64,000 nucleotides of DNA from Rouxiella sp. WC2420 (GCF_041200025.1 NZ_CP165628.1:558001-622000), one strand, 5' to 3'; shown: positions 19,909 to 31,521, counted from the stretch's first letter. Notes: a model not told the origin generated them from the sequence alone. Translations and numbers: made by a program.

Positions 19909-21243
19909 ATGAGCAACCGTAAATACTTTGGTACAGACGGCATTCGTGGCAAGGTTGGCGATACCCCGATTACGCCTGATTTTGTACTGAAGCTCGGTTG
20001 GGCGGCAGGTAAAGTCCTGGCTCGCCACAGCTCAGGAAAAGTCATTATTGGCAAAGATACCCGTATTTCTGGCTATATGCTGGAGTCGGCGCTTGAGGCG
20101 GGTTTGGCGGCTGCCGGCCTTTCTGCTTCGTTTACAGGCCCTATGCCGACCCCGGCAATTGCCTATCTGACCCGTACCTTCCGCGCCGAGGCAGGTATCG
20201 TTATCTCCGCATCGCATAATCCATTTTACGATAACGGCATTAAGTTCTTCTCCACTGACGGCACCAAGCTGCCTGACCATGTAGAAGAAGCGATCGAAGC
20301 CGAGATGGAAAAACCGCTGACCTGCGTTGACTCGGCCGAATTGGGTAAAGCCAGCCGCATTGTCGATGCCGCGGGGCGTTACATCGAATTCTGTAAAGGC
20401 ACTTTTCCTGCCGAACTTAGCCTTAGCAGCCTAAAAATTGTGGTCGACTGTGCCAATGGCGCAACTTACCACATCGCCCCAAGCGTAATGCGTGAGTTGG
20501 GGGCGAAGGTGATTGCCATCGGCTGTGAGCCCGACGGCATGAACATTAATGAAGGCTGTGGAGCGACCGATGTCACCCTCCTACAGCAACGCGTGCTTGA
20601 AGAAAAAGCCGATCTCGGCCTGGCATTTGACGGCGATGGCGACCGCATCATCATGGTCGACAATCAGGGAAACAAGGTCGATGGCGACCAAATTCTCTAC
20701 ATCATTGCTCGTGAGGCACTGCGCCAGGGGCAGCTACGCGGCGGCGTTGTCGGCACGCTAATGAGCAATATGGGGCTGGAACTGGCACTTAAGCAGTTAG
20801 GTATTCCATTTGCTCGTGCCAAAGTAGGTGACCGCTATGTGCTTGAGAAGCTGAAGGAAAAAGGCTGGCGAACTGGCGCAGAAAACTCCGGACACGTCAT
20901 ACTGCTCGACAAAACCACCACCGGTGACGGCATTGTCGCTGGTTTGCAAGTGCTTACAGCAATGGTGCGTAACCACATGAGCCTGCATGACCTTTGTAGT
21001 GGTATGAAACTGTTGCCGCAAATTCTGGTCAATGTGCGCTTCTCCGGCGAGGGCGATCCTTTGCAGGATGTCGAGGTGAAACGCATCACCGCCGAGGTAG
21101 AAAATCAGCTAGCGGGTAAGGGGCGTGTGCTGTTGCGTAAATCGGGCACCGAGCCGTTGATTCGCGTGATGGTAGAGGGCGAAGATGCTGCACTGGTAGA
21201 AAGCCTGGCTAATCGTATTGCCGAAGCGGTAAAAGCGGTTTAA
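19909..21243 (+). CDS. glmM: Phosphoglucosamine mutase
   Basis: Interconverts glucosamine-6-P and glucosamine-1-P on the route to UDP-GlcNAc, peptidoglycan and LPS. The 444-residue alpha-D-phosphohexomutase has the phosphoserine loop ISASHNP (S102), the metal loop DGDGDR near 241-246, the sugar-binding GAENSGH and the phosphate-binding [12 protein letters not shown] near the C terminus. The length is one residue off E. coli (445). It is cotranscribed with folP (9-base gap); AAGAAGGGATGAAG upstream gives a good ribosome binding site. Confidence 0.97.
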   Translation: MSNRKYFGTDGIRGKVGDTPITPDFVLKLGWAAGKVLARHSSGKVIIGKDTRISGYMLESALEAGLAAAGLSASFTGPMPTPAIAYLTRTFRAEAGIVISASHNPFYDNGIKFFSTDGTKLPDHVEEAIEAEMEKPLTCVDSAELGKASRIVDAAGRYIEFCKGTFPAELSLSSLKIVVDCANGATYHIAPSVMRELGAKVIAIGCEPDGMNINEGCGATDVTLLQQRVLEEKADLGLAFDGDGDRIIMVDNQGNKVDGDQILYIIAREALRQGQLRGGVVGTLMSNMGLELALKQLGIPFARAKVGDRYVLEKLKEKGWRTGAENSGHVILLDKTTTGDGIVAGLQVLTAMVRNHMSLHDLCSGMKLLPQILVNVRFSGEGDPLQDVEVKRITAEVENQLAGKGRVLLRKSGTEPLIRVMVEGEDAALVESLANRIAEAVKAV

Positions 21244-21269
21244 AACAGTCTAAATAAGTTAAGGACGGC

Positions 21270-21350
21270 ATGAAGTCCCATGTCGTCGAAGTTTTTTCTT
21301 TACCTCAATGGGAACCGTGTTGCTCAAGTTCTCGCCGGAAAAGGTGCTAA
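21270..21350 (+). CDS. Possible 26-codon small ORF between glmM and secG
   Basis: AAGGA at 21261-21265 stands four bases before ATG 21270, and the frame runs 26 codons (MKSHVVEVFSLPQWEPCC then a basic tail SSSRRKRC) to TAA at 21348-21350. The sequence is not recognised. It could be a real small protein, a translated leader of secG, or chance; only the ribosome binding site and placement in a 295-base gap support it. Confidence 0.25.
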   Translation: MKSHVVEVFSLPQWEPCCSSSRRKRC

Positions 21351-21447
21351 ATAGCTGCTTTTGTCGCTTTTTTCCGCAATCGAACGCGAAGGTGAAAATT
21401 GCTCTTGCACGAGCATAACGGTTTGGTTAGTATTCACACCCGCTTCA

Positions 21448-21467
21448 GTAGGTCCTTGAAGACCTAC
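21448..21467 (+). other. Hairpin in the secG leader
   Basis: GTAGGTC (21448-21454) and GACCTAC (21461-21467) form a perfect 7-bp stem with a CTTGAA loop in the 295-base gap before secG. No T-run follows, so it is not an intrinsic terminator; role unknown. Confidence 0.45.
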
Positions 21468-21538
21468 GGCTAATCATAGTAAGAAGCTGGTGAGAAGCAA
21501 TTAGCACGCGGTGAACCCGCAAGGATACAGGTACAACT

Positions 21539-21874
21539 ATGTACGATGCTCTTCTGGTGATTTTCCTTATCGTGGCAATCGGCCTTGTCGGTCTGGTTAT
21601 GCTGCAACAAGGTAAAGGTGCAGATATGGGAGCCTCTTTCGGAGCAGGTGCATCAGGCACATTGTTCGGTTCGAGCGGTTCCGGTAACTTTATGACCCGC
21701 ATGACGGCTATTTTGGCGGCGCTGTTCTTCGTCATTAGTTTGATCCTGGGGAACATGAGCACCAATAAAAGCCAAAAAGGCAGCGAGTGGGAAAACCTGA
21801 GTCAGCCAGCAAAAACTGAGCAGACAACTGCACCGGCCGCACCAACAGGCCCAAGCAGCGATATTCCTAAGTAA
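21539..21874 (+). CDS. secG: Protein translocase subunit SecG
   Basis: Auxiliary membrane subunit of the SecYEG channel that aids the SecA cycle. The 111 residues have TM1 (about 2-20), the conserved cytoplasmic loop QQGKGADMGASFGAGASGTLFGS, TM2 (about 54-72) and a polar tail rich in Ala, Pro and Thr. The length equals that of E. coli SecG (110). It lies between glmM and leuU as in E. coli. AAGGATACAGGT lies before ATG 21539. Confidence 0.96.
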   Translation: MYDALLVIFLIVAIGLVGLVMLQQGKGADMGASFGAGASGTLFGSSGSGNFMTRMTAILAALFFVISLILGNMSTNKSQKGSEWENLSQPAKTEQTTAPAAPTGPSSDIPK

Positions 21875-21974
21875 GTTGCTGACCAGTAGTTGAAGTAGAT
21901 TAGTAAGTTAGAAGCAAAGAGTTTTAAACAATTGCAATTACTCGGACAGTAAGCGCGATTGTGAAAAAAAGAGT

Positions 21975-22061
21975 GCCGAGGTGGTGGAATTGGTAGACAC
22001 GCTACCTTGAGGTGGTAGTGCCCGAATGGGCTTACGGGTTCAAGTCCCGTCCTCGGTACCA
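21975..22061 (+). tRNA. leuU: tRNA-Leu (GAG anticodon)
   Basis: 87-nt class II tRNA with long variable arm and encoded CCA. The acceptor GCCGAGG pairs with CCTCGGT. The anticodon stem CTACC/GGTAG (22002-22006, 22014-22018) encloses TTGAGGT with anticodon GAG at 22009-22011. The T-arm is GGGTTCAAGTCCC. Same position as leuU in E. coli, between secG and metY. Confidence 0.98.
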
Positions 22062-22074
22062 ATCTTTTGATGAC

Positions 22075-22103
22075 TTGCATTCTTGCGGTTATCAGCGTAG
22101 TAT
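22075..22103 (+). promoter_or_regulatory. Probable sigma-70 promoter of metY
   Basis: TTGCAT at 22075-22080 and TAGTAT at 22098-22103 with 17-bp spacing, 50 bases before the tRNA. It probably also feeds the rimP-nusA-infB operon. Confidence 0.6.
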
Positions 22104-22152
22104 TTTGCGGCATCAAGTCGCGACAATATGTACGCGTTACGTTGTTTTCGGA

Positions 22153-22229
<77 letters not shown>

Positions 22230-22357
22230 CTTTCCTCAAGTATTTGTTTTCAAATATACTGCTAGTATCTCCCTGGTGCTTACGAGTATCCATTTGAAAA
22301 AAATCCTTTTGAAAGTGCACCGAAGCCGCCATGCGGCAAATAGGGTCCAGTTGCATA

Positions 22358-22382
22358 AAGCCCCGATTTATCGGGGTTTTTT
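22358..22382 (+). terminator. Intrinsic terminator after metY
   Basis: CCCCGA (22361-22366) and TCGGGG (22371-22376) with TTTA loop, extended by A/G-T pairs and six T. Partial read-through into rimP is expected from E. coli, where this operon starts at metY. Confidence 0.85.
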
Positions 22383-22404
22383 GTTATTTGGCAACAGAAT
22401 CACT

Positions 22405-22425
22405 GGGCTATTAGGCCCTTTTTTT
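22405..22425 (+). terminator. Second weak terminator or attenuator in the rimP leader
   Basis: GGGC (22405-22408) and GCCC (22415-22418) around TATTAG, followed by seven T. The stem is short, so it is probably leaky. Confidence 0.5.
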
Positions 22426-22442
22426 ATGTCTTGGGGGTGGAC

Positions 22443-22895
22443 TTGTCCACATTAGAACAAAAATTAACAGAGATGATTTCAGCACCAGTCGAAGCATTAG
22501 GTTTCGAGCTGGTAGGTATTGAGTTCGTTCGAGCTCGCCAATCGACACTACGCATCTATATTGATAGTGAAGACGGGATCAACGTTGATGATTGTGCTGA
22601 TGTCAGCCACCAGGTTAGCGCTGTACTCGAAGTAGAAGACCCGATTACCGTTGCATATAACCTGGAAGTTTCCTCCCCGGGCCTCGATCGCCCTATGTTC
22701 ACCGCAGAACATTATCAACGTTTCATCGGTGATGAAGTCAGCGTGGTATTGCGTATGGCTATGCAGAACCGCCGCAAGTGGCAGGGAATAATCAAGGCTG
22801 TCGAAGGCGAAATGATCACGGTTACGGTGGATGGGAAAGACGAAGTGTTCGCACTGAGCAACATCCAGAAGGCGAACCTGGTACCCCACTTTTAA
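22443..22895 (+). CDS. rimP: Ribosome maturation factor RimP
   Basis: 30S assembly factor that binds near S12 and S5. The 150-residue protein begins with TTG 22443 ([11 protein letters not shown] follows), matching the E. coli protein residue for residue in the first segment. The GGGGG of CTTGGGGGTGG lies 5-9 bases upstream. In-frame TTG 22431 and GTG 22437 overlap that ribosome binding site and are less likely. Conserved parts are [49 protein letters not shown] and the C-terminal [19 protein letters not shown]. It is the first gene of the nusA-infB operon, 21 bases before nusA. Confidence 0.95.
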   Translation: MSTLEQKLTEMISAPVEALGFELVGIEFVRARQSTLRIYIDSEDGINVDDCADVSHQVSAVLEVEDPITVAYNLEVSSPGLDRPMFTAEHYQRFIGDEVSVVLRMAMQNRRKWQGIIKAVEGEMITVTVDGKDEVFALSNIQKANLVPHF

Positions 22896-22901
22896 AGTTA
22901 G

Positions 22902-24425
<1,524 letters not shown>

Positions 24426-24449
24426 TAAACTGTAGCAGGAAGGAACAGC

Positions 24450-27146
24450 ATGACAGATGTAACCGTAAAATCGCTGGCAGCGGAGATTCAAACTCCGGTC
24501 GATCGCCTGGTACAGCAATTTGCTGACGCAGGGATAGACAAGTCGGAAGCTGACTCTGTCACCCAGCATGAAAAAGAAACTTTGCTGGCGCATTTGAATG
24601 GTGGAAATTCGAATGCGACAAACAAACTGACGTTACAACGCAAAACGCGTAGTACACTTAATGTTCCGAGCACCGGCGGGAAGAGTAAATCGGTGCAAAT
24701 CGAGGTCCGCAAGAAACGCACTTATGTTAAACGTGATATGACCGAGGCAGAACTTGCCCAGGCCGAAGCGGAAGAGCAGGCAAAGCGTGAAGCGGAAGAA
24801 CAGGCTCAGCGTGTAGCACAAGAGCAGGCGCAGCAAGCGGCCGCTCAGGAAAAAGCTAAACGTGAAGCCGCTGAGCAAGCCAAACGTGAGGCCGCTGATA
24901 AAGCTAAGCGTGACGCAGCGGAAAAAGATAAAGTGACGAATCAACATACCGACGAAGTAACCAAGCCAGCTCAGGCAGAAAAAGCACGCCGTGAAGCTGA
25001 AGCCGCAGAGCTTAAGCGCAAAGCGGAACAAGAAGCCCAGCGTAAAATTGAAGAGAACGCTAAACGCGTTGCTGAAGAAGCACGTAAAATGGCTGACTCA
25101 GGCGTTTGGACTGAAGCTCCTGCACCAAGCGAAGCCGAAACTGCGGACTATCATGTGACCACTTCACAGCACGCTCGTGCTGCAGAAGATGAGAACGATG
25201 CCAAAGTTGAAGGCGAGCGCCGCACCCGTACTCGTGGTGGCAAAGCGACTAAGCAGAAGAAAGGCAATAAACTGTCTGAATCCAAAGCCGATCGCGAAGA
25301 AGCCCGTGCAGTTGGTCGTGGTGGTAAAGGTAAGCGTAAGCCAAGCACCCTGCAACAGAGCTTCAACAAGCCTGTAGTAGCTGTTAACCGCGACGTTGTC
25401 GTTGGCGAAACCATTACCGTTGCCGAACTGGCAAATAAAATGGCAGTTAAAGGCTCTCAGGTCATCAAAACCATGATGAAACTGGGCGCTATGGCCACCA
25501 TCAACCAGGTTATAGATCAGGAAACTGCTCAGCTGGTTGCTGAAGAAATGGGCCATAAAGTTATCCTGCGTCGTGAAAACGAGCTGGAAGAAGCGCTGAT
25601 GAGCGACCGTGATACCGGTGCTTCGGCTGCTGCCGAGCCTCGTGCGCCGGTCGTGACCATCATGGGCCACGTTGACCACGGTAAAACCTCTTTGCTCGAC
25701 TATATTCGTTCAACGAAAGTAGCGGCTGGCGAAGCAGGTGGTATTACTCAGCACATCGGTGCTTATCATGTTGAAACCGAAAACGGCATGATCACCTTCC
25801 TCGATACCCCGGGACACGCCGCGTTTACTTCAATGCGTGCTCGTGGTGCCAAAGCGACTGACATCGTTGTTTTGGTTGTTTCTGCGGACGATGGCGTGAT
25901 GCCACAGACCGTAGAAGCCGTTCAGCATGCGAAAGCTGCCGGCGTGCCAATCGTGGTTGCAGTGAACAAAATCGACAAGCCAGATGCTGACCCGGATCGC
26001 GTTAAAACCGAGCTGTCTCAGTACAACGTTATGCCAGAAGAGTGGGGCGGTGAATCTCCGTTCATCCACGTTTCTGCCAAAGCGGGTACCGGTATCGACG
26101 ATCTGCTTGAGTCCATCCTGTTGCAGGCTGAAGTTCTCGAACTGAAAGCTGTGCGCACTGGTATGGCAAGCGGTGTAGTTATCGAATCCTTCCTTGATAA
26201 AGGTCGTGGCCCAGTGGCTACCGTACTGGTTCAGGAAGGTACGCTGAACAAAGGTGACATTATCCTTTGTGGCTTCGAATACGGCCGTGTTCGTGCGATG
26301 CGTGACGAAATGGGTCTCGACATTACCTCTGCGGGTCCTTCTATCCCTGTCGAAGTTCTGGGTCTGTCCAGCGTTCCGGCTGCGGGTGACGAAGTTACCG
26401 TTGTACGTGACGAGAAGAAAGCCCGTGAAGTTGCGCTGTATCGTCAAGGCAAATTCCGCGAAGTTAAACTGGCTCGCCAGCAGAAATCTAAACTGGAGAA
26501 CATGTTCGCGAACATGACCGAAGGTGAAGTTTCTGAACTGAACATCGTGTTGAAATCAGACGTACAGGGTTCTTGCGAAGCGATCTCCGATGCGCTGCAG
26601 AATCTGTCAACTGCTGAAGTTAAAGTCAAAATTGTGGGCATGGGCGTAGGTGGTATCACCGAAACCGACGCAACGCTGGCTGCTGCTTCTAACGCTATCA
26701 TCCTTGGCTTTAACGTTCGTGCCGATGCTTCTGCTCGCCGCGTCGTTGAAAATGAAAGCCTGGATCTGCGTTACTACTCCGTAATCTATAACCTGATTGA
26801 TGAAGTCAAACAGGCGATGAGCGGTATGTTGGCACCAGAGTACAAACAGCAAATCATTGGCCTGGCTGAAGTTCGTGACGTGTTCAAGTCACCGAAATTT
26901 GGCGCAATCGCAGGCTGTATGGTTACTGAAGGTATGATCAAACGTAGTAACCCAATCCGCGTTCTGCGTGACAACGTGGTTATCTATGAAGGCGAGCTGG
27001 AATCCCTGCGCCGCTTCAAAGATGACGTTGCCGAAGTTCGTAACGGCATGGAATGTGGTATCGGCGTTAAAAACTACAACGACGTACGTCCTGGCGATGT
27101 GATCGAAGTCTTCGAAATCATCGAAATCAAACGTACTATCGCTTAA
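24450..27146 (+). CDS. infB: Translation initiation factor IF-2
   Basis: GTPase that brings fMet-tRNA to the 30S and promotes subunit joining. The 898 residues comprise an N-terminal subdomain (1-50), a long charged Ala/Lys/Glu/Arg linker with repeated AKREAAEQ-like units (about 95-215), a second N-terminal domain and the G domain. The G domain has G1 GHVDHGKT, switch [10 protein letters not shown] and G4 NKIDK. C-terminal domains with fMet binding follow, ending [10 protein letters not shown]. The length is close to E. coli (890). AGGAAGGAACAGC precedes ATG 24450. An internal start for the shorter isoform is annotated separately. Confidence 0.97.
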   Translation: MTDVTVKSLAAEIQTPVDRLVQQFADAGIDKSEADSVTQHEKETLLAHLNGGNSNATNKLTLQRKTRSTLNVPSTGGKSKSVQIEVRKKRTYVKRDMTEAELAQAEAEEQAKREAEEQAQRVAQEQAQQAAAQEKAKREAAEQAKREAADKAKRDAAEKDKVTNQHTDEVTKPAQAEKARREAEAAELKRKAEQEAQRKIEENAKRVAEEARKMADSGVWTEAPAPSEAETADYHVTTSQHARAAEDENDAKVEGERRTRTRGGKATKQKKGNKLSESKADREEARAVGRGGKGKRKPSTLQQSFNKPVVAVNRDVVVGETITVAELANKMAVKGSQVIKTMMKLGAMATINQVIDQETAQLVAEEMGHKVILRRENELEEALMSDRDTGASAAAEPRAPVVTIMGHVDHGKTSLLDYIRSTKVAAGEAGGITQHIGAYHVETENGMITFLDTPGHAAFTSMRARGAKATDIVVLVVSADDGVMPQTVEAVQHAKAAGVPIVVAVNKIDKPDADPDRVKTELSQYNVMPEEWGGESPFIHVSAKAGTGIDDLLESILLQAEVLELKAVRTGMASGVVIESFLDKGRGPVATVLVQEGTLNKGDIILCGFEYGRVRAMRDEMGLDITSAGPSIPVEVLGLSSVPAAGDEVTVVRDEKKAREVALYRQGKFREVKLARQQKSKLENMFANMTEGEVSELNIVLKSDVQGSCEAISDALQNLSTAEVKVKIVGMGVGGITETDATLAAASNAIILGFNVRADASARRVVENESLDLRYYSVIYNLIDEVKQAMSGMLAPEYKQQIIGLAEVRDVFKSPKFGAIAGCMVTEGMIKRSNPIRVLRDNVVIYEGELESLRRFKDDVAEVRNGMECGIGVKNYNDVRPGDVIEVFEIIEIKRTIA
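24933..24935 (+). other. Internal GTG start codon for IF2-beta
   Basis: In-frame GTG (codon 162) in the segment KDKVTNQ aligns with the GTG start of E. coli IF2-beta; CGGAAAAAG lies 8-16 bases upstream. The ATG that begins E. coli IF2-gamma seven codons later is replaced by GTA (codon 170), so the gamma form cannot start there. Isoform production is inferred. Confidence 0.6.
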
Positions 27147-27192
27147 CGTTTCGATCTAACCCGGATCGTCGGGTATACAGTCAGAACCATTG

Positions 27193-27209
27193 GGGGGCCT
27201 TGCGCCCCC
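27193..27209 (+). terminator. Weak hairpin between infB and rbfA
   Basis: GGGGGC (27193-27198) and GCCCCC (27204-27209) with a 5-nt loop, followed by TTATTTG. The stem is stable but the T-tract is poor. It lies inside an operon, so it is probably a processing or stabilising hairpin or a leaky terminator. Confidence 0.5.
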
Positions 27210-27257
27210 TTATTTGTCTGATGCATGGTTGAAGTAAAAAGTTTGGAGTAAGAAATT

Positions 27258-27671
27258 ATGGCTAAAGAATTCAGCCGTACCCAGCGCGTCTCTCAAGAGA
27301 TGCAAAAAGAAATCGCCATCATCCTGCAGCGTGAAATCAAAGATCCGCGCGTTGGCATGGCGACCGTTTCCGGTGTTGAAGTTTCTCGTGATCTGGCCTA
27401 TGCCAAGGTTTTCGTGACTTTCCTGGACGTTCTGACCAGCGAGCCACAGGATCCTGACCGCGTTAAAAACGGTATCAAGGCCCTGCAAGATGCACAGGGT
27501 TTTATTCGTACCCTCATCGGTAAAGCAATGCGCCTGCGCGTTGTTCCTGAGTTGACCTTCGCCTACGACAACTCCCTGGTAGAAGGCATGCGTATGTCTA
27601 ACCTGGTGACCAATGTTGTTAAGAACGATGCTGAACGTCGTTCCGCAGCAGGCGACGACGAGGAATCCTAA
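27258..27671 (+). CDS. rbfA: Ribosome-binding factor A
   Basis: Cold-shock 30S maturation factor with a single KH fold; needed for 16S rRNA 5' processing. The 137 residues begin [20 protein letters not shown] and contain [24 protein letters not shown] and the interrupted KH signature around [20 protein letters not shown]. The C-terminal acidic tail is as in E. coli (133). Its TAA overlaps the truB ATG (27669-27673, TAATG), implying coupled translation. TTGGAGTAAGAAATT precedes ATG 27258. Confidence 0.97.
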   Translation: MAKEFSRTQRVSQEMQKEIAIILQREIKDPRVGMATVSGVEVSRDLAYAKVFVTFLDVLTSEPQDPDRVKNGIKALQDAQGFIRTLIGKAMRLRVVPELTFAYDNSLVEGMRMSNLVTNVVKNDAERRSAAGDDEES

Positions 27672-28615
27672 TGAGTCGTCCACGTCGCCGCGGTCGTGAC
27701 ATTCACGGCGTTCTGTTACTGGATAAATCACTGGGTCTGTCGTCCAATGATGCGTTGCAAAAGGTAAAACGCCTTTACAACGCCAATCGCGCGGGTCATA
27801 CCGGTGCATTGGACCCTCTGGCCACCGGCATGCTGCCGCTGTGCCTCGGGGAAGCGACCAAGTTTTCACGGTTTTTGCTCGACTCCGATAAACGTTACCG
27901 CGTGATTGCCCGCATGGGCCAGCGTACTGATACCTCTGATGCCGAAGGCCAGATCATTTCAGAGCGAGCAGTGACTTTTAACGCCGCCGAGCTTGATGCC
28001 GCGCTGGAAAGTTTTCGCGGAGAAACGCAGCAAATTCCTTCGATGTACTCCGCATTGAAATATCAGGGCCGTAAACTGTACGAGTACGCGCGTGAAGGAA
28101 TAGAAGTTCCGCGTGAGTCGCGCAGCATTACCGTCTATGAACTACAGTTCATTCGCTGGGAAGGCGAGGAAGTCGAGCTGGAGATCCACTGTTCTAAAGG
28201 CACCTATATTCGCACCATCGTTGATGACCTCGGTGAAAAGCTGGGTTGCGGTGCGCATGTGACTTTCCTGCGACGCCTGCAGGTCGCGACTTACCCGTTT
28301 GAACGCATGGTGACCATGGATCAGCTTAACGCGTTGATTGCCGAGGCTGAAGAACAAGGTATCGAACCGCGCTTGCTGCTCGATCCGCTGTTATTGCCGA
28401 TGGATAGTCCGTGTGAAGATTTTCCTGAAGTCAATTTGTTACCCGTTGTCGCTGGCTACGTTAAGCAGGGTCAACCGGTACAGGCTTCTGGCGCACCGCT
28501 TTCCGGTCTGGTTCGTATGACCGAAGGCGAAGAGCGTAAGTTCATTGGTGTAGGTGAAATCGATGATCAAGGCCGCGTTGCTCCTAAGCGCCTGGTTGTA
28601 GAGTACTCTGAGTAG
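27671..28615 (+). CDS. truB: tRNA pseudouridine-55 synthase
   Basis: Converts U55 to pseudouridine in the T-loop of almost all tRNAs. The 314-residue protein has the catalytic motif [16 protein letters not shown] with nucleophile D48, the tRNA-binding [19 protein letters not shown], the [13 protein letters not shown] motif and a C-terminal PUA domain. E. coli TruB has 314 residues. Last gene of the metY-rimP-nusA-infB-rbfA-truB run; rpsO follows with its own promoter. Confidence 0.97.
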   Translation: MSRPRRRGRDIHGVLLLDKSLGLSSNDALQKVKRLYNANRAGHTGALDPLATGMLPLCLGEATKFSRFLLDSDKRYRVIARMGQRTDTSDAEGQIISERAVTFNAAELDAALESFRGETQQIPSMYSALKYQGRKLYEYAREGIEVPRESRSITVYELQFIRWEGEEVELEIHCSKGTYIRTIVDDLGEKLGCGAHVTFLRRLQVATYPFERMVTMDQLNALIAEAEEQGIEPRLLLDPLLLPMDSPCEDFPEVNLLPVVAGYVKQGQPVQASGAPLSGLVRMTEGEERKFIGVGEIDDQGRVAPKRLVVEYSE

Positions 28616-28664
28616 AACCCATGTCGGAGATATCCGACTCGTAGTTAACACAGTGTTGCTCATG

Positions 28665-28693
28665 TTGCGATCGGGGATATCAAAGAGTAGAAT
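28665..28693 (+). promoter_or_regulatory. Sigma-70 promoter of rpsO
   Basis: TTGCGA at 28665-28670 and TAGAAT at 28688-28693 with an exact 17-bp spacer. The predicted start near 28700 leaves a leader of about 70 bases before rpsO, long enough for the S15-binding pseudoknot known in E. coli. Confidence 0.75.
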
Positions 28694-28770
28694 AGCGCAG
28701 CTTATGCATGGGGTAGCTGAATTAGAGATCGGCGCCCGTTTAATTAATCTATAATATTTTGGAGTTCATT

Positions 28771-29040
28771 ATGTCTCTAAGCGTTGAAGCTAAAGCTCAA
28801 ATCGTTGCAGACTTCGGTCGTGGTACTAACGACAGCGGTTCTACCGAAGTTCAGGTTGCTCTGTTGACTGCTCAGATTAACCATCTGCAAGGTCACTTCT
28901 CCGAGCACAAAAAAGATCACCACAGCCGTCGTGGTCTGCTGCGTATGGTTTCTCAGCGTCGTAAGCTGCTGGATTACCTGAAGCGTAAAGACGTAGCACG
29001 TTACACCAGCGTTATCGAACGTCTTGGTCTGCGTCGCTAA
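28771..29040 (+). CDS. rpsO: 30S ribosomal protein uS15
   Basis: Binds the 16S rRNA three-way junction early in 30S assembly and represses its own translation through a leader pseudoknot in E. coli. The 89 residues begin [12 protein letters not shown] and include [21 protein letters not shown] and [25 protein letters not shown], the canonical S15 sequence. An in-frame ATG at 28759 lies before the GGAG ribosome binding site at 28761-28764, so ATG 28771 is the start. Confidence 0.98.
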   Translation: MSLSVEAKAQIVADFGRGTNDSGSTEVQVALLTAQINHLQGHFSEHKKDHHSRRGLLRMVSQRRKLLDYLKRKDVARYTSVIERLGLRR

Positions 29041-29058
29041 GTTAGCGAGTTTCAGTGT

Positions 29059-29083
29059 AAAGGGGCCAAGTTGGCCCCTTTAT
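29059..29083 (+). terminator. Terminator after rpsO
   Basis: AAAGGGGCC (29059-29067) and GGCCCCTTT (29073-29081), 9 bp, loop AAGTT, then a short T/A tract. In E. coli the equivalent terminator lets some transcription pass into pnp. Confidence 0.88.
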
Positions 29084-29133
29084 TCTAGGAGGCGACGGTA
29101 AATTGCAAAGTTGTCATTACTGTTGTTTCTACG

Positions 29134-29197
29134 CTACTTTTTTATAAATGAAGTTTTATAAACGAAGTGTTATAAATTACGTCTTATAAAAAAGTAG
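29134..29197 (+). repeat. 14-bp-period tandem array bounded by a 14-bp perfect inverted repeat
   Basis: Four adjacent 14-mers start at 29140, 29154, 29168 and 29182: TTTTATAAATGAAG, TTTTATAAACGAAG, TGTTATAAATTACG, TCTTATAAAAAAGT. All share TTATAA in phase. The ends of the block, CTACTTTTTTATAA (29134-29147) and TTATAAAAAAGTAG (29184-29197), are exact reverse complements. The array lies between the rpsO terminator and the pnp RNase III hairpin. A TTGTCA at 29111-29116 stands 18 bp before TACTTT (29135), a weak promoter candidate for pnp. Function unknown. Confidence 0.8.
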
Positions 29198-29248
29198 AGT
29201 TTTAAAAACAAAGTGTTCGATAGCGAGATCTTCCGTTACAGAGGTTCG

Positions 29249-29306
29249 CGCGGCTAATGAGAGACTTTAATCCCAATAGGCGGGTTAAGGATTGTCATTA
29301 GTCGCG
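29249..29306 (+). promoter_or_regulatory. Long leader hairpin of pnp, probable RNase III/PNPase autoregulation site
   Basis: CGCGGCTAATGA (29249-29260) pairs with TCATTAGTCGCG (29295-29306), one G-T pair, enclosing a further stem. Sequence and place match the E. coli pnp leader stem cut by RNase III, after which PNPase destabilises its own mRNA. It lies 80 bases before the pnp start. Confidence 0.8.
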
Positions 29307-29386
29307 AGGATGTAGTGTGAAGTTCAGAATATATTGACGTGAACTGCTGTCATAACAGCTGCGCGTCACCAGAAAAGGATATTACA

Positions 29387-31504
29387 TTGCTTAAAGCGAC
29401 AGTTCGTAAGTTCCAATACGGTCAACATACCGTGACCATCGAAACCGGTATGATGGCTCGTCAGGCCACTGCTGCTGTTATGGTTAGCATGGATGACACC
29501 GCGGTATTCGTTACCGTTGTTGGCCAGAAAAAAGCTAAACCAGGCCAGAGTTTCTTCCCTCTGACTGTAAACTACCAGGAGCGTACATACGCTGCCGGTA
29601 AAATTCCGGGCAGTTTCTTCCGTCGTGAAGCACGCCCAAGCGAAGGCGAGACTCTGACTTCTCGTTTGATCGACCGTCCAATCCGTCCACTGTTCCCAGA
29701 TAGCTTCCTGAATGAAGTTCAGGTTATTGCCACTGTAGTTTCCCTGAACCCACAGGTTAACCCGGATATCGTTGCGATGATTGGTGCGTCTGCGGCATTG
29801 AGCCTGTCTGGTATTCCATTCAATGGCCCAATCGGTGCTGCACGCGTGGGTTATATCAATAACCAATACGTTCTGAACCCAACCGCTGACGAACTGCTGG
29901 AAAGCAAACTGGACCTGGTCGTTGCAGGTACTCAGGGCGCTGTTCTGATGGTTGAGTCCGAAGCTGAAGTGCTGAGCGAAGAGCAAATGCTCGGCGCAGT
30001 CGTATTCGGTCACGATCAACAACAAATCGTTATCAATGAAATCAACTCACTGGTTGCAGAAGTTGGCAAACCTAAGTGGGATTGGCAGCCAGAAGTTGTT
30101 AATGCCGAGCTGCACGCTCGCATTGCTGCTAAATCTGAAGCGCTGCTGGGCGACGCTTACCGTATCACCGACAAGCAAGAGCGTTACGCTCGCGTTAACG
30201 TGATCAAAGACGAAGTGACTGCCTCCCTGCTGTCTGAAGACGAAACGCTGGACGCTGGCGAAATCTCTGATTTGCTGGGCTCAATCGAGAAAAACGTTGT
30301 GCGTAGCCGTGTTCTGAGTGGCGCACCGCGTATCGATGGCCGTGAAAAAGACATGATCCGTGGTCTGGACGTTCGTACTGGCGTGTTGCCACGTACTCAC
30401 GGTTCATCACTGTTCACCCGTGGTGAAACTCAGGCTCTGGTTACTGCAACTCTGGGTACTACCCGTGATGCACAGAACCTTGACGAACTGATGGGTGCCA
30501 AAACTGACACCTTCCTGTTCCACTACAACTTCCCTCCATACTCTGTTGGTGAAACCGGCATGGTAGGTTCACCGAAGCGTCGCGAAATCGGTCATGGCCG
30601 TTTGGCGAAACGTGGTGTGCTGGCAGTAATGCCTAAATTCGAAGATTTCCCGTACACCGTGCGTGTAGTGTCTGAAATCACCGAATCTAACGGTTCATCT
30701 TCAATGGCTTCTGTTTGTGGCGCATCACTGGCCCTGATGGATGCAGGTGTGCCGATTAAAGCCGCCGTTGCGGGTATCGCGATGGGTCTGGTTAAAGAAG
30801 GCGAAAACTTTGTTGTTCTGTCTGACATTCTGGGTGACGAAGACCACCTGGGTGATATGGACTTCAAAGTAGCAGGCAGCAGCGAAGGTATCACTGCTCT
30901 GCAAATGGATATTAAAATCGAGGGTATCACCCGCGAAATCATGCAGGCTGCCCTGAGCCAGGCCAAAGGTGCACGTTTGCACATTTTGGGCGTGATGAAC
31001 CAGGCAATCAGCGAATCTCGCGGCGATATCTCTCAGTTTGCTCCACGTATTCACACCATCAAAATCAACGCTGACAAAATCAAAGACGTCATCGGTAAAG
31101 GTGGTTCTGTAATCCGTGCGCTGACCGAAGAAACCGGCACTACCATCGAAATCGAAGATGACGGCACCGTGAAAATCTCTGCAACCGATAACGAGAAAGC
31201 GAAACACGCTATCCGTCGTATCGAAGAGATCACTGCTGAAATCGAAGTTGGCCGCATCTATCAGGGTAAAGTTACCCGTATCGTTGACTTTGGCGCATTC
31301 GTTGCCATTGGTGGCGGTAAAGAAGGTCTGGTTCACATTTCTCAAATCGCTGACAAACGCGTAGAGAAAGTAACTGACTATCTGACCATGGGCCAGGAAG
31401 TACCGGTTAAGGTTCTGGAAGTTGATCGTCAGGGCCGTGTGCGCTTGAGTATTAAAGAAGCGACCACGCCATCTGAAGATTCAGCTGAGCCAGCAGCAGA
31501 GTAA
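29387..31504 (+). CDS. pnp: Polyribonucleotide nucleotidyltransferase (PNPase)
   Basis: 3'-5' phosphorolytic exoribonuclease of the RNA degradosome, needed for cold growth. The 705 residues comprise two RNase PH-like domains, KH ([20 protein letters not shown]) and S1 ([23 protein letters not shown]). The start is TTG 29387 ([16 protein letters not shown]), with AAGGA at 29375-29379 seven bases upstream. E. coli pnp also starts with TTG at the same codon. An ATG at 29339 would add 16 unrelated residues and has no ribosome binding site. The C-terminal tail is short and acidic. Confidence 0.97.
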   Translation: MLKATVRKFQYGQHTVTIETGMMARQATAAVMVSMDDTAVFVTVVGQKKAKPGQSFFPLTVNYQERTYAAGKIPGSFFRREARPSEGETLTSRLIDRPIRPLFPDSFLNEVQVIATVVSLNPQVNPDIVAMIGASAALSLSGIPFNGPIGAARVGYINNQYVLNPTADELLESKLDLVVAGTQGAVLMVESEAEVLSEEQMLGAVVFGHDQQQIVINEINSLVAEVGKPKWDWQPEVVNAELHARIAAKSEALLGDAYRITDKQERYARVNVIKDEVTASLLSEDETLDAGEISDLLGSIEKNVVRSRVLSGAPRIDGREKDMIRGLDVRTGVLPRTHGSSLFTRGETQALVTATLGTTRDAQNLDELMGAKTDTFLFHYNFPPYSVGETGMVGSPKRREIGHGRLAKRGVLAVMPKFEDFPYTVRVVSEITESNGSSSMASVCGASLALMDAGVPIKAAVAGIAMGLVKEGENFVVLSDILGDEDHLGDMDFKVAGSSEGITALQMDIKIEGITREIMQAALSQAKGARLHILGVMNQAISESRGDISQFAPRIHTIKINADKIKDVIGKGGSVIRALTEETGTTIEIEDDGTVKISATDNEKAKHAIRRIEEITAEIEVGRIYQGKVTRIVDFGAFVAIGGGKEGLVHISQIADKRVEKVTDYLTMGQEVPVKVLEVDRQGRVRLSIKEATTPSEDSAEPAAE

Positions 31505-31521
31505 TCTGTAACCTGTAGTTT

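Noticed and set aside
28750-28755. TATAAT just before rpsO
   Set aside because: It is only 16 bases before the start, so a transcript from it would lack the ribosome binding site; the promoter at 28665-28693 fits better.
29366-30025. 219-codon minus-strand frame opposite pnp
   Set aside because: Antisense shadow of the PNPase coding region; no domain is recognisable.
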